Source: an uncultured Saprospiraceae bacterium (lineage in GTDB: Bacteria > Bacteroidota > Bacteroidia > Chitinophagales > Saprospiraceae). From it: DNA of 64,000 bases. Both the position numbers and the translations under genes were made by a program. The notes beneath the pieces were generated by a model. It searched no databases. It was given only the letters and a program-made list of their open reading frames with translations, and had not been told where the DNA came from. The DNA lies in contig CALGAW010000010.1 of NCBI GenBank assembly GCA_937959115.1, forward strand, positions 127,357 to 191,356, read 5' to 3'. Below are positions 1 through 10,228 of this stretch, piece after piece; position 1 is the first letter of the stretch, and each line of letters opens with the position of its first letter.

Positions 1-311
1 TAATTAAGATCAAAAAAGAGAAATTAGCCAACCAATATATACATAGATGGGACGATCTTAAGTTATCCGTTCAAAATGGAAGATGGGGTCCATTCATCAA
101 GTACCTAAAAAAGAACGTTAAACTACCTAAGACTAAAGAGGGAAATAGAATGACTTCTGAGGAAGCCAAGGAACTAGACTTAGAAACAGTTAAAAAATTG
201 GTTCTAGTGGAATATCCAGATGCTTTCAAAGCCAAGAAGAAAAAAGCTGCAGCTAAGAAGAAAAAGAAGGCACCAGCAAAGAAAAAGAAAGCGCCTGCAA
301 AAAAGAAGTAG
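1..311 (+). CDS. topA: DNA topoisomerase I, C-terminal fragment (5' end outside window)
   Basis: The reading frame is open from the left edge and stops with TAG at 309-311. The fragment contains a QNGRWGPFIKY segment, typical of the C-terminal repeat modules of bacterial type IA topoisomerase I. The family relaxes negatively supercoiled DNA. The fragment then runs into a Lys/Ala/Pro-rich tail (AKKKKAAAKKKKKAPAKK) of a kind common at the end of Bacteroidota TopA and probably used for non-specific DNA contact. The catalytic tyrosine and TOPRIM domain lie outside the window. A rho-independent terminator follows 8 bases after the stop. The identification rests on about 100 residues; the tail alone would not be diagnostic, but the GRWGPFI motif plus the tail is. 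Confidence 0.85.
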   Translation, partial: IKIKKEKLANQYIHRWDDLKLSVQNGRWGPFIKYLKKNVKLPKTKEGNRMTSEEAKELDLETVKKLVLVEYPDAFKAKKKKAAAKKKKKAPAKKKKAPAKKK

Positions 312-319
312 TTATAATT

Positions 320-346
320 AAGCCGGTTATTGAAGCCGGCTTTCTT
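320..346 (+). terminator. Rho-independent terminator of topA
   Basis: A 7-bp perfect stem AAGCCGG (320-326) pairs with CCGGCTT (336-342) around a 9-base loop, followed by a short T-rich run. It lies just after the topA stop. Confidence 0.8.
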
Positions 347-1053
347 ATTACAAACAATTGACAAGAATAAATTTTGTCACACTACCCTCTTGCAAATATT
401 ATAAATAGCGATTCTAATTGGTATATTTCTCCTCTGAAAAAACCTATGCATCTACAATTAGCCTTTCTCCCCATAAATAGCGAACTATTACCCCGTCACT
501 ATTCTAGCTATTCAGAAGCAAAATTTGAATAGAAAAATTGGACATTAGTAAAAAACATTAGAGCACATCGAGATCAGATACCAAATGAAACTTTTATTAA
601 GATCATCTGATTACATTTATTACACGTAAATGTTGGGGAAGAGAATTCATAAATTCTTTTCCCTTTTTTAGTTTAGATTATGTCGGTTTTAGGCAGATTA
701 ATCAATATATCAGTTGACCATCTAGTTAACTTGCAATGGATTTTTTCAAAATTTTAACTAAAAATTCGGCAACAATAGGTTAAGCTTATCCTAAATTTTT
801 CATTTCTACAGTATCCTTTCTTAATGTTTTGTTAAAGTGGATTATTTAGAATTATGTACGTTCTTAATATTAAGTTAATTCACTATCTTAACTATCGAAT
901 CAATAGTATAGTAATTATTTCAATTTCAAAACACGCATTGGATTTACGCTAATAATCATGCATTTCTATTATTCCTTGCGATATACTAATGTTGCTACAT
1001 ATATACTATTTAATATAAAACATAAGTCATTTACTAATTCAAATTATCAACTC
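347..1053. other. Long intergenic region between topA and the M36 protease gene
   Basis: About 700 AT-rich bases with no credible coding frame. The only clear structure is a strong terminator-like hairpin at 636-669 that has no gene before it. The stretch from about 350 to 635 could therefore encode a small RNA. The region from 670 to 1053 should contain the protease promoter, but I found no exact TAnnTTTG element close to the start. Confidence 0.5.
636..669 (+). terminator. Orphan terminator-like hairpin
   Basis: A 12-bp stem GGGAAGAGAATT (636-647) pairs with AATTCTTTTCCC (652-663), with one G-T wobble and a 4-base loop, followed by six Ts (664-669). The polarity is +. No open reading frame precedes it after the topA terminator, so it may end a non-coding transcript. 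Confidence 0.65.
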
Positions 1054-4000
1054 ATGAAAAAAATTCTTTTCTTGTTGACATTCTTAATGTTATGCTCAGC
1101 AATTGGATTTAGCCAAGCAAGACTAAACCAAGCAATTTCACAATTTTCAATTACCAACCCCAGTCTTACCCAAGATGATTTAAATGGGTTGAAAGAAAAG
1201 GATGGACATGTTAGTTCTACAAGTAACATCCACCATTCTTATTACAGTCAATCCCTAAATGGTATTGAAATTTATGGTTCAACTGCGAGTTTACACACCG
1301 CTCAAAACGGAAATGTAATTCGTGCAAACAATGATCTAATTGCTAATGTTAGCAGTAAGATCAACACAACCACTCCAACGCTAACTGCAATACAAGCAGT
1401 GCAATCTATGGCTACGGAAATGGGTTATAGTAACATCGGAAACCTTAAAGAAATTTCAGGTTCTGCAAAATCTCAAGATCAAAAAGTAGTATTAAGTTCA
1501 GGAAATATTTCACTAGAAAAAATTCCTGTGAAATTAATGTATTATCCACTCACTTCCAATGCGCTTCAACTCGTTTGGGAAATGACTATCCATGAAGCTA
1601 ACCAAGATCATGTATGGCATTTATTTGTTGATGCAAATACTGGAAAAGTGGTAGACAAGTTTAACCTAGTTATTCACTGTAACTTCGGCGATCATCACAG
1701 TGCTCATGATCATTCAGATCACAAGCACTCAGTGGAAGTTAAAGAAGCTGTAAAATCTAGAATTGATTTTGACGGAATCCTATCCTATGCTCCTGAAAAA
1801 GAGAACTTTGTTGGAGGTTATATGGTATTTGCAATGCCAATTGAAAGCCCTTATTTTGGCTCTAGAACAATGGAAATCGATCCTGACGATCCAGTTGCTT
1901 CTCCTTATGGCTGGCATGATACAAACGGTCAACCAGGATCTGAATTTACAGACACTAGAGGAAACAATGTAGATGCATATGAAGATGGTGACAACCAAGG
2001 TCATAGAGCGAGTGGTGGTGCTAGTTTACAGTTCAACTTCCCGTTCAACATAAACTACAGTAATGGAAATCAATCAGAAGATGCTGCAATTACAAACTTA
2101 TTTTACTGGAACAATATCATTCACGATGTCTTGAACTATCAAGGGTTTGATGCTCCTGCTGGAAACTTCCAGAAAAACAACTATGGACAAGGTGGTTCTG
2201 CAAATGATGATGTAAGAGCGGAAGCTCAAGATGGTGGCGGTACGTGCAATGCGAATATGCTTACACTTCCTGATGGTCAGCGTCCAAGAATGCAGATGTA
2301 TACTTGTAATTCTAAAGATGGTGATTTTGATAATCTAGTAATTGTTCATGAATATGGGCATGGTATTTCCAAGAGACTTACCGGTGGTAGAACGAACACT
2401 AGCTGCCTTACTTCTCAAGAACAACAAGGTGAAGGAATTAGTGACTTCTACGGTCTATTATTAACAATGGATGCTTCTAACACACCTACTGCAGGAAGAA
2501 CTGTTGGTACGTTCTTATTTGGACAAGGCGCAAATGGTGCTGGTATCCGTCCAAAGCCGTATTCAACGAGTATGTCTGTAAACAACGCAACATACAATAC
2601 AATTAAGACGCAAGCTGTTCCTCACGGAGTAGGTTATGTTTGGTGTACAATGCTTTGGGAGATGACATGGGAGATCATGGCCATTACCCCGTTTGATGCC
2701 GACTTCTATAATGGAACAGGTGGTAACAACGTCGCTATGAAACTTGTAACTGAAGGTTTGAAACTACAGCCTTGTCAACCAGGTTTCGTTGATGCAAGAG
2801 ATGCCATCTTACAAGCAGATCAAGCATTATACAATGGGGCATACAAATGTGCAATTTGGACTGCTTTTGCAAAAAGAGGATTGGGACAAAACGCCAATCA
2901 AGGAAGCGTAAACAGCAAAACAGACGGTACTCAAGACTTCACAGTACCTAGTACTGCTTGTACTGGTGGACCAGCATGTACAGTGTCTGTTTCTCCTACA
3001 ACTGTTTCTGAAACTGCAGCTGGTGGTAACAATACTGTTCAAGTAACTGCAACGAGTGGTCAAGCGTGGACTGCTTCTACTACAGCTTCATGGATTACTT
3101 TAAATACTACTTCAGGTACAGGAAGTGGATCACTTAGTTTTTCTGTTGCTGCAAATGGTGGCGCAGCTAGATCTGGAACTATTTCAATTACATGTGGAAC
3201 TTCTACTGCCACAGTTACTGTTAACCAAGCAGGTACAAGCGGTGGATGTCAGGTTTCTGTTTCCCCTACAACTGTTTCAGTCGTAGCAGGTGGAGGAACA
3301 AACAGTGTTCAAGTAGCTGCTACTGCAGGACAATCATGGACAACTTCTACTCCTGTTTCTTGGATTACCATCAATGGTGGTACTGGAACTGGTAGTGGTG
3401 TCTTTTCATTTGTAACTGCAGCGAATTCAGGCGGAGCAAGAACAGCTACAATCACTGTAACTTGTGGTAGTTCTTCAGCAACAGTAACAGTAAATCAGGC
3501 GGGGACGGTTAACAATTGTTCGATTACAGTTAGTCCCTCTGCGATTAATGTTCCTGCAACCCAAGGCACAGGTATTTTCCAAGTAGCAGCTAACCAACAA
3601 TGGACAGCAAATACATTGGCAAACTGGGTACAAATTTCTCCTGCTAGTGGATCAGGAAATGGTACGATTACATATAATTATGCAGCAAACACTGGAGCTG
3701 CAAGAACTGCAATAGTAAACATCTTCTGTGCAGGAGTCATCTCACCAACGGCTACATTTACGATTAATCAAGCAGGTGGTGTTATTCAAACGTGTGCACA
3801 ACAATACACAACCCTTCCATATAACACAGGCTTTGAGCCAGGGCAATTAGATCAATTCTGGTGTAGACATACAGAAAATGCTTCAGGTAGGGTTCAAGTG
3901 TCAAATTTAAATGGACCAAACTCTGGAACGTTTCACTTAACACTTGATTGTTCAACTACTTCTACATTTAGTACAAATGATGCGACTTTAGGATTGGATC

Positions 4001-6468
4001 TTACAGGTCAGTCTGATGTGCGTCTACGATTTGCTTGGAGAGAGTATGCAGAAGAAGATCATATAGAAGATGGCGTATTTTTCTCTGATGATGGAGGAGC
4101 ATCCTATAGAAAAGCATATGATTTCCAATTGGGTCCACAAACCTACACAAAGGTCGATATTAATGTAGATTCAATGGCAACGGCTCTTGGACTGAATTTA
4201 ACCAATAGATTTATTGTTAAATTCCAACAAAGAGATAACTTCCCAATGACTACTGATGGCATTGCGATTGATGATGTATCCGTTATTTCTGTCCCTGTAA
4301 GTTGTAACATCTCTGTTAACCCGACTAGTGCCTCGGTACCAGCAGGAGGAGTTATCAACTCACAAGTCACCGTAACTGGAACAGGAAGTTGGACCGCAGT
4401 CTCTGCAGCAGCATGGGTCACCGTAACGAATGGTTCTGGAACAGGAAGTGGTTCATTTAACTACACTGTAGCTGCCAATACTGGTGCAGCAAGAACAGGA
4501 ACAATCAACGTATCTTGTGGATCTCAGAACCTTCAAGTAACGATCACTCAAGCTGGAGCTCCTCAAGTTTGTACACAACAGTATGCAGCAATTCCTTATA
4601 CAACTGGATTTGAAAACGGTTTAGACCAATTCTGGTGTACTGCTAGTGAAAATAGTTTTGGTAGAATTCAAGTGACTGGTGCGAATACGCCAAACAATGG
4701 TACAAACCACCTCACAATGGATGTAACTACAAGTGGAAACTATAGTACAAATGAAGCGACACTTGGATTACGTCTAGCAGGACAAACGAATGTGAAACTT
4801 GATTTCTACTACAAAGAATTTTCAGATGAAAGTAATTTGGAAGATGGTATATTCTTCTCTGATGATGGAGGAGCAACGTATGTAAACGTTTACGCTCTTC
4901 ACAACAATAATGGTGTTTATCAACTAATATCCCTTGATGTCACTGCACTTGCTGCAGCGAATGGGTTACAACTGAATAACACATTTGTTGTTAAGTTCCA
5001 ACAAAGAGATAACTACACGATACCAACTGACGGTATGGCATTTGATGATATCAGTGTGACAACGACTCAAGCGAGCTGTAACCTTACTGTTTCGCCTACG
5101 ATCCATAATGTCCCTGCAGCAGGCGCCACTGTTCAGTCAACAATTACTGGGAATGCTACTTGGGTAGCTGCGGCTAACAATACTTGGATTACAATATCTC
5201 CAGCAACTGGTAGTGGTACAACAACAATGTCGATCACTGTTGCTCCAAACGCATCACCATTAGGTAGAATTGGAGAAGTCATTGTTAAATGTCCAGTGAA
5301 TGAAACTGATACAATTAGAATTTTCCAACAACCAGCTCCTGCAGGCTGTACGCAGCAATACGCGGCTCCTCCTTACTCCACAGGTTTTGAGAACGGTCTA
5401 GACGCTAACTGGTGTACTTATAGCTCATCTGCACAATTTGGAAGAGTTCAAATTACTAGCTTGTATACTCCTAACAATGGTACAAACCACTTGACAATGG
5501 ACGTTACAACGAATGGAAACTTCAATACAAACGAAGCGCACTTAGGACTTGACCTTTCAGGCACAACGGATGCTGTACTTAGCTTCTGGTGGAAAGAGTT
5601 TGGTGATGAAAGCAACTACTTAGATGGTGTATTCTTCTCTGATGATGGAGGTGCTACATTTACGAAAGCGCTTGAATTGATCAACGGTTCAACCACTTAT
5701 CGTAACATTGTAATGGATATTGACTCGATTGCTAATTACTTAGGTCTTAATCTCACAAGTACCTTTGTGATTAAGTTCCAACAGTATGATAACTTCTCAA
5801 TACCAACTGACGGATTTGCATTTGATGACGTTGAGGTCATAGCAGGAAACTTCTGTAATCTGACTTATCCGAATCCAGTGTTTACTCCAAGCTATACAAG
5901 TAGTCTCTCCATTCCAATTACTGGTGGTAACTGGACTGCTTCTGAGACCTCGAGTACTCCATCATGGATGTGGTTGATTGACAGTACAGGTGGTTCAGGT
6001 GACTTAGTTAGAGTTGGAATGTTCTATAACAATAGTCTAAATCCAAGAACAGGAAGCGTAGAAATCGCTTGTGTCAGTGGAACTGGATCTAGTTCACTAG
6101 ACATCACACAACTAGGTTATCCTAACTTCAACAAAGGTAATGGCCCAATTGCTGGAAGTAGTACTACGGATGGAATTATCATTGAATACTACGAAGAAGC
6201 GCCAGGGTTGACATTCCTAAGTAATAGACCAAATCCATTTGATCAGTCTACTACAATCGAATTCATCCTTGAAGATGAAGCTAATGTTTCATTGATGATT
6301 ACAGATATTACTGGTAAAGTGATTGCTGAGCCAATTTCGAATGAAATGAAAGATGCTGGTTCATACGACGTTCTGTTTAGTGCAGAAGACTTAAGTCCAG
6401 GTATTTACATGTATACACTCATGACAAACGGCTTCCCAACGACTAAGCAGATGGTTATCGCAAGATAA
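1054..6468 (+). CDS. Secreted M36 (fungalysin-type) metalloprotease with BACON and jelly-roll repeats and T9SS sorting domain
   Basis: A 1804-residue zinc endopeptidase precursor, expected at the cell surface or outside it. The ATG at 1054 is preferred over one at 958 because it starts directly with a signal peptide (MKKILFLLTFLMLCSAIGFSQA). Residues about 25-215 look like an FTP/PepSY inhibitory propeptide. The M36 catalytic domain has HEYGH at 432-436 and the third zinc ligand Glu460 in GEGISDFYG. After it come six Cys-led BACON domains (starting near 642, 732, 822, 1084, 1342 and 1601). From the fourth on they alternate with three MAM-like jelly-roll modules (starting near 914, 1173 and 1432). 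Residues about 1719-1804 form a type A T9SS sorting domain (NRPNPF, DITGKV, GIYMYT). BACON domains are linked to glycan or mucin binding, so substrate tethering is an inference. A terminator follows. Confidence 0.92.
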   Translation: MKKILFLLTFLMLCSAIGFSQARLNQAISQFSITNPSLTQDDLNGLKEKDGHVSSTSNIHHSYYSQSLNGIEIYGSTASLHTAQNGNVIRANNDLIANVSSKINTTTPTLTAIQAVQSMATEMGYSNIGNLKEISGSAKSQDQKVVLSSGNISLEKIPVKLMYYPLTSNALQLVWEMTIHEANQDHVWHLFVDANTGKVVDKFNLVIHCNFGDHHSAHDHSDHKHSVEVKEAVKSRIDFDGILSYAPEKENFVGGYMVFAMPIESPYFGSRTMEIDPDDPVASPYGWHDTNGQPGSEFTDTRGNNVDAYEDGDNQGHRASGGASLQFNFPFNINYSNGNQSEDAAITNLFYWNNIIHDVLNYQGFDAPAGNFQKNNYGQGGSANDDVRAEAQDGGGTCNANMLTLPDGQRPRMQMYTCNSKDGDFDNLVIVHEYGHGISKRLTGGRTNTSCLTSQEQQGEGISDFYGLLLTMDASNTPTAGRTVGTFLFGQGANGAGIRPKPYSTSMSVNNATYNTIKTQAVPHGVGYVWCTMLWEMTWEIMAITPFDADFYNGTGGNNVAMKLVTEGLKLQPCQPGFVDARDAILQADQALYNGAYKCAIWTAFAKRGLGQNANQGSVNSKTDGTQDFTVPSTACTGGPACTVSVSPTTVSETAAGGNNTVQVTATSGQAWTASTTASWITLNTTSGTGSGSLSFSVAANGGAARSGTISITCGTSTATVTVNQAGTSGGCQVSVSPTTVSVVAGGGTNSVQVAATAGQSWTTSTPVSWITINGGTGTGSGVFSFVTAANSGGARTATITVTCGSSSATVTVNQAGTVNNCSITVSPSAINVPATQGTGIFQVAANQQWTANTLANWVQISPASGSGNGTITYNYAANTGAARTAIVNIFCAGVISPTATFTINQAGGVIQTCAQQYTTLPYNTGFEPGQLDQFWCRHTENASGRVQVSNLNGPNSGTFHLTLDCSTTSTFSTNDATLGLDLTGQSDVRLRFAWREYAEEDHIEDGVFFSDDGGASYRKAYDFQLGPQTYTKVDINVDSMATALGLNLTNRFIVKFQQRDNFPMTTDGIAIDDVSVISVPVSCNISVNPTSASVPAGGVINSQVTVTGTGSWTAVSAAAWVTVTNGSGTGSGSFNYTVAANTGAARTGTINVSCGSQNLQVTITQAGAPQVCTQQYAAIPYTTGFENGLDQFWCTASENSFGRIQVTGANTPNNGTNHLTMDVTTSGNYSTNEATLGLRLAGQTNVKLDFYYKEFSDESNLEDGIFFSDDGGATYVNVYALHNNNGVYQLISLDVTALAAANGLQLNNTFVVKFQQRDNYTIPTDGMAFDDISVTTTQASCNLTVSPTIHNVPAAGATVQSTITGNATWVAAANNTWITISPATGSGTTTMSITVAPNASPLGRIGEVIVKCPVNETDTIRIFQQPAPAGCTQQYAAPPYSTGFENGLDANWCTYSSSAQFGRVQITSLYTPNNGTNHLTMDVTTNGNFNTNEAHLGLDLSGTTDAVLSFWWKEFGDESNYLDGVFFSDDGGATFTKALELINGSTTYRNIVMDIDSIANYLGLNLTSTFVIKFQQYDNFSIPTDGFAFDDVEVIAGNFCNLTYPNPVFTPSYTSSLSIPITGGNWTASETSSTPSWMWLIDSTGGSGDLVRVGMFYNNSLNPRTGSVEIACVSGTGSSSLDITQLGYPNFNKGNGPIAGSSTTDGIIIEYYEEAPGLTFLSNRPNPFDQSTTIEFILEDEANVSLMITDITGKVIAEPISNEMKDAGSYDVLFSAEDLSPGIYMYTLMTNGFPTTKQMVIAR

Positions 6469-6492
6469 ATCTCACATCGTTTATAAATTTAG

Positions 6493-6527
6493 AAGGGTTG
6501 ATTCTGTAATGGAATCAACCCTTTTTT
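6493..6527 (+). terminator. Rho-independent terminator after M36 protease gene
   Basis: A 12-bp stem (6493-6504 with 6512-6523, core GGGTTGATTC / GAATCAACCC) and a 7-base loop, followed by a T run. It sits 24 bases after the stop at 6468. Confidence 0.9.
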
Positions 6528-6882
6528 AGTCTGTTGTTTGTAGGAAGTAAGTTGTCTGAATAAATTAATGGACAAGGGGATAAGTTTAACCATCAGTTCA
6601 TGATTTGTAAGCATTTGAATTTTTATTCACAAAAAATAAAACCAACATTGACAAAATTATATATCTGATAGAACAAGCACTCCTAGTTAGAAATCCTATA
6701 TTCCTACATCAGTAAAAAACATAACAAAATGTAAGAAGCTTTACAAAAAGGATTTAAGTTGAAGATGGTTATCGTTTTTTAGTTTAAAAATCCTTATTTT
6801 AGTAACGCATAGACGATTACCTTAAGAAGTTACTAGAGCGAAATCGCTCATTATTTCCTTTTACAATTACGATCAAAGAATT
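6528..6882. other. Intergenic region before the nuclease gene
   Basis: About 350 AT-rich bases with no coding potential seen. A TATTTTAG sequence near 6795 is only a weak match to the TAnnTTTG -7 element. No repeats or hairpins were recognised. Confidence 0.4.
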
Positions 6883-9800
6883 ATGCTTAGATTCACTCTA
6901 TTGTTCCTTTGTCTATGTCTTACCTGCCTTGCATTTTGCCAGGCAACCCTTAACAATGGCACAACAACCATTCTTATTGATTTCGACAATACTGTATCTG
7001 GTGTTAATAATGGAGCATTCACAGGCCAAGGCCTACAGCCGTCCCCTGCATTTGGTGAGCTGGATGCCGATGCGTGGAAAATTCTTGGAATGAGTGAAGG
7101 GGATCATTTGCTTGGGGAAACCCATCTCTCTGGTGATTTTGCAAGAGGTGTTATCTCTGAGGACGCTCTTTCAGGTGGGCTCTATTCCTTTACGACTTCA
7201 CCGAATAACAGTACGCTAGGGTTGCAACCTGTTAGTGATGATCTTACACCAGGTAGCGTGACTTTAAGAATTGTAAACAATCAGTCAACGATGGTTGACC
7301 AGCTTAATATTAGCTACAATATTGTTTATAGAAATGATGAAGACAAAAGCAATAGTTTAAACTTTTCATTTTCATGGAATGATGTCACCTATTATTCAAA
7401 ATCAAATCTTGACTTCTCAACTGCTGGGCCACTAGATCCTAATGCTTTGTGGACTACAGAACAAAAAACAACCGAACTTTATAACATTAATTTGTTTCCC
7501 GGAAATGATATCTTTTTAAGATGGGAAATTGATGAAGTAGGAGGAACAGGATTTAATGATGAATTTGCCCTTGATGACATTTCAATCAGTATTGCTGAAA
7601 ATTGTATTCCACCATCAAACCAACCAACGAATCTTACATTAACTAGTAACACCATCAATAGTATTGAAGGAAATTTTTCTCCAGCAAACTCCTCGAACTA
7701 TCTTGTCCTTCAGTCTACTGACAACTCCCTTACGGCACTTCCAGTAAATGGACAAACCTATGCCCTCAATAGTAGTTTAGGTAATTCTACAGTGATTGCT
7801 TACAGCAATAGCACCAACTTTGTTGCTAGTGGGCTTTTGAGCCAAACCACGTATTACTATTTTATTTTTAGTGCACAAGATGCTTGTATTGGGTCACCAG
7901 TATATTTAACTGCAAATCCGCTTACTGAATCAGGGCAAACGGATACAACTTACTATAATGGAATGGAAGGAAGAACCTGTAAAGATCTAAAGACAGCCTT
8001 GCACCAATTAATCAAAGGACATACCGTATTGACCTATGGAGATCTTTGGAACATCTACCCTACAACTGATCCTCACTTAAATGATATTGGAGATGCAACT
8101 ATTCTCTGGGATATCTATACAGACAACCCAAGCGGATCAGAAACTGAATTACAATTTGGCACCAATCAATGTACCTCTTCTGGAAATGGAGGGCAGGAGG
8201 GATTTTGCTATAATAGAGAACACACCTTTCCAAAATCTTGGTGGGGAGGATTGACTGAGCACCCAGAATACACCGATGCATTTCATGTGTTACCTGTTGA
8301 TGGCTTCATGAATACCCGTCGACTAAATTTTCCTTATGGCATTGTGAAATCAGGTACAGAAACCTTTATCTCAGGCAATGGAAGTAAGGTTGGATTATCT
8401 GATTTTCCAATTCTTGGATATACTGGTAGCGTATTTGAACCAATTGATTCGTATAAGGGTGATCTTGCGCGTATTTATTTTTACACAGCGACACGGTACG
8501 AAGATGTGCTTGGCCCTTGGCAGTATGCGAATGGTATTGGAGACATTGTGCTTGATGGAAGTACCTTTCAAGTGTTTGAAAATTGGAAGGTGGACTTGTT
8601 GCTAGATTGGCACAGGAATGATCCTGTATCACAAAAAGAGATCGACCGAAACAATGAAATCTTTGCGCATCAAGGCAATCGGAATCCCTTTGTAGATCAT
8701 CCAGAATACATTCCGTTGATTTGGGGTAATCCTAACTGTATTGTTGAATCTCCTTCTGTTCCAGTGCACTTTGGTTATTTTGAGACTGGTTATGATGGTT
8801 GGACTTCTGGTGGCGTGGATTGCAATCGGTACAATGGTTTTAATTCCTATGAAAACGATTATTCTATCGAACTAAGAGATAATTCAGGCATTGCTTCTTC
8901 AATGACAAGTCCAGTTTTTGATTTTAGTGCTTTCACGGAAGTCGAATTTTCATTTTTCTATCGTCCTTCAAGTATGGAGATTGGTGAAAAAGTTCTTGTT
9001 CAATATAACGACGGAAGTGGCTGGGTCACAGTCAATGAGCTTGAAAGGGGAACTGACTTTGAAAACGGTGAGTTTTATCAATCCGTAACGTTGTTGAGTG
9101 ATCAGTCATTTGTTTTGCCTGCAGTAGCCCAATTCAGAATTCAATGTGACGCAAGCAATGACTTTGATCAAGTTTATATTGATGAGGTTATTGTTGTGGG
9201 AAGAACTCTATCTTATCTTGAGCCTGAGATCAGTCTTTGGCTAGAGGGTAATTATACAAATGGTGGTTTATCTTCAGCCTTGCTTCAAAAAAATCTATTA
9301 CCGATTGCGCATCCCTACTCTACTGCACCATGGAATTATACAGGAACTGCTGCTATGAATTGGCAATTAAGCGATTTCCCTAGTAATGCTGTGGACTGGG
9401 TGCTTGTTTCCTTTAGAACGGATATCACATCGGCTAGTACGGTTGGTTCAACCGTTGGGCTATTGCTTTCAGATGGTACGGTGCATTTTCCCAGTTCACG
9501 TGTTTCTATTGACACGCAAGCTGCTGCTTACTATATTTTAGTCGAGCACCGTAATCACATGGCAGTCATGTCAGCCACGCCCGTTTCGACTATAGGAAAT
9601 TCGATTTCCTATGATTTCCGATCGACAAATAGCTATACAGATTCAGTTGGCTCTGGTCAGAAGGAGCTGTCACCTGGTGTCTGGGGGCTGTTTGCAGGCG
9701 ATAGCGACCAGTTATCTGACCTTGCGGGGTATGACATTAATGGCATTGATAATGCGCAGTGGAAGCGAACTAACGGCCAATTCAACATTTATGGATCCTC

Positions 9801-9888
9801 TGATTATAATTTTGATGGAGATATCAATGCGAATGACAAGGTGATTTGGCTATTGAATAATGGACTGTTTTCTGGAGTGAAGCGTTAA
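6883..9888 (+). CDS. Secreted endonuclease I (EndA family) with FN3-like, MAM-like and dockerin-like C-terminal modules
   Basis: A 1001-residue extracellular nuclease precursor. A signal peptide (MLRFTLLFLCLCLTCLAFC) is followed by a beta-rich module, an FN3-like module (about 245-350), an endonuclease I domain (about 357-620) and a MAM-like jelly roll (about 628-775). The C-terminal module spans about 783-1001. The nuclease signature is CYNREHTFPKSWWGG, with the probable catalytic His at 447, plus the family's N-rich ending (DRNNEIFAHQGNRNPFVDHP). Family members cleave DNA non-specifically, so nutrient DNA or biofilm DNA is a likely substrate. The last module carries D-x-N/D-x-D-G loops (YDINGIDN, NFDGDINANDK) and matches the end of the neighbouring protein at 10229-12610. 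It is not a standard type A sorting domain, and the export route is inferred. Confidence 0.88.
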   Translation: MLRFTLLFLCLCLTCLAFCQATLNNGTTTILIDFDNTVSGVNNGAFTGQGLQPSPAFGELDADAWKILGMSEGDHLLGETHLSGDFARGVISEDALSGGLYSFTTSPNNSTLGLQPVSDDLTPGSVTLRIVNNQSTMVDQLNISYNIVYRNDEDKSNSLNFSFSWNDVTYYSKSNLDFSTAGPLDPNALWTTEQKTTELYNINLFPGNDIFLRWEIDEVGGTGFNDEFALDDISISIAENCIPPSNQPTNLTLTSNTINSIEGNFSPANSSNYLVLQSTDNSLTALPVNGQTYALNSSLGNSTVIAYSNSTNFVASGLLSQTTYYYFIFSAQDACIGSPVYLTANPLTESGQTDTTYYNGMEGRTCKDLKTALHQLIKGHTVLTYGDLWNIYPTTDPHLNDIGDATILWDIYTDNPSGSETELQFGTNQCTSSGNGGQEGFCYNREHTFPKSWWGGLTEHPEYTDAFHVLPVDGFMNTRRLNFPYGIVKSGTETFISGNGSKVGLSDFPILGYTGSVFEPIDSYKGDLARIYFYTATRYEDVLGPWQYANGIGDIVLDGSTFQVFENWKVDLLLDWHRNDPVSQKEIDRNNEIFAHQGNRNPFVDHPEYIPLIWGNPNCIVESPSVPVHFGYFETGYDGWTSGGVDCNRYNGFNSYENDYSIELRDNSGIASSMTSPVFDFSAFTEVEFSFFYRPSSMEIGEKVLVQYNDGSGWVTVNELERGTDFENGEFYQSVTLLSDQSFVLPAVAQFRIQCDASNDFDQVYIDEVIVVGRTLSYLEPEISLWLEGNYTNGGLSSALLQKNLLPIAHPYSTAPWNYTGTAAMNWQLSDFPSNAVDWVLVSFRTDITSASTVGSTVGLLLSDGTVHFPSSRVSIDTQAAAYYILVEHRNHMAVMSATPVSTIGNSISYDFRSTNSYTDSVGSGQKELSPGVWGLFAGDSDQLSDLAGYDINGIDNAQWKRTNGQFNIYGSSDYNFDGDINANDKVIWLLNNGLFSGVKR

Positions 9889-10228
9889 AGATTAGAATTT
9901 TTAGGATTTTTTGGCTCCATTTTCTGTGTTCAAGTCTTTTTTGTTTTTCTATAGCTTAGTTCTTGGTATCTAATAAACCAACTTCGATATTTATTCAGGG
10001 CGCGTAAGCGGTAGAAGCGGTATGCGCGGACTGTAAGGAGCACATAAGAGCGGATGACGCGACCCGAAACGAGACGTTAGGAACGTGTAGGGATACGCCC
10101 AAATTATTTCAACCTAAACCTAATTTAAGGCGACATCAAATAGCGTATAAAAAGTATTGAATAACCTGCTATTTATTACTTATCCCAATATTGTTCAGTT
10201 AAGAATTTAAATTGGTTTAACAATCGTA
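9889..10228. other. Intergenic region between two convergent secreted-enzyme genes
   Basis: A 340-base gap whose only notable content is the GC-rich island at 9999-10100, listed separately. The flanks are AT-rich. I see no obvious poly-T terminator for either neighbour, although the island could serve that role as RNA. Confidence 0.5.
9999..10100. repeat. GC-rich intergenic island, candidate dispersed repeat
   Basis: About 102 bases of much higher GC than the surroundings, with sharp edges. It begins GGGCGCGTAAGCGG and ends GGGATACGCCC, so the ends are roughly inverted (GGGCG..TA / TACGCCC). Inside are short repeated AGCGG and GCGCGG units. It has no coding frame. Similar GGGCGTATCCC-bounded segments are familiar to me from other Bacteroidota intergenic regions, but this is recollection and was not checked by search. 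There is no second copy in this window. Confidence 0.5.

Noticed and set aside
958-1053. Upstream extension of the M36 protease start
   Set aside because: The 32 extra residues precede a typical signal peptide and have no conserved character; the ATG at 1054 fits better.
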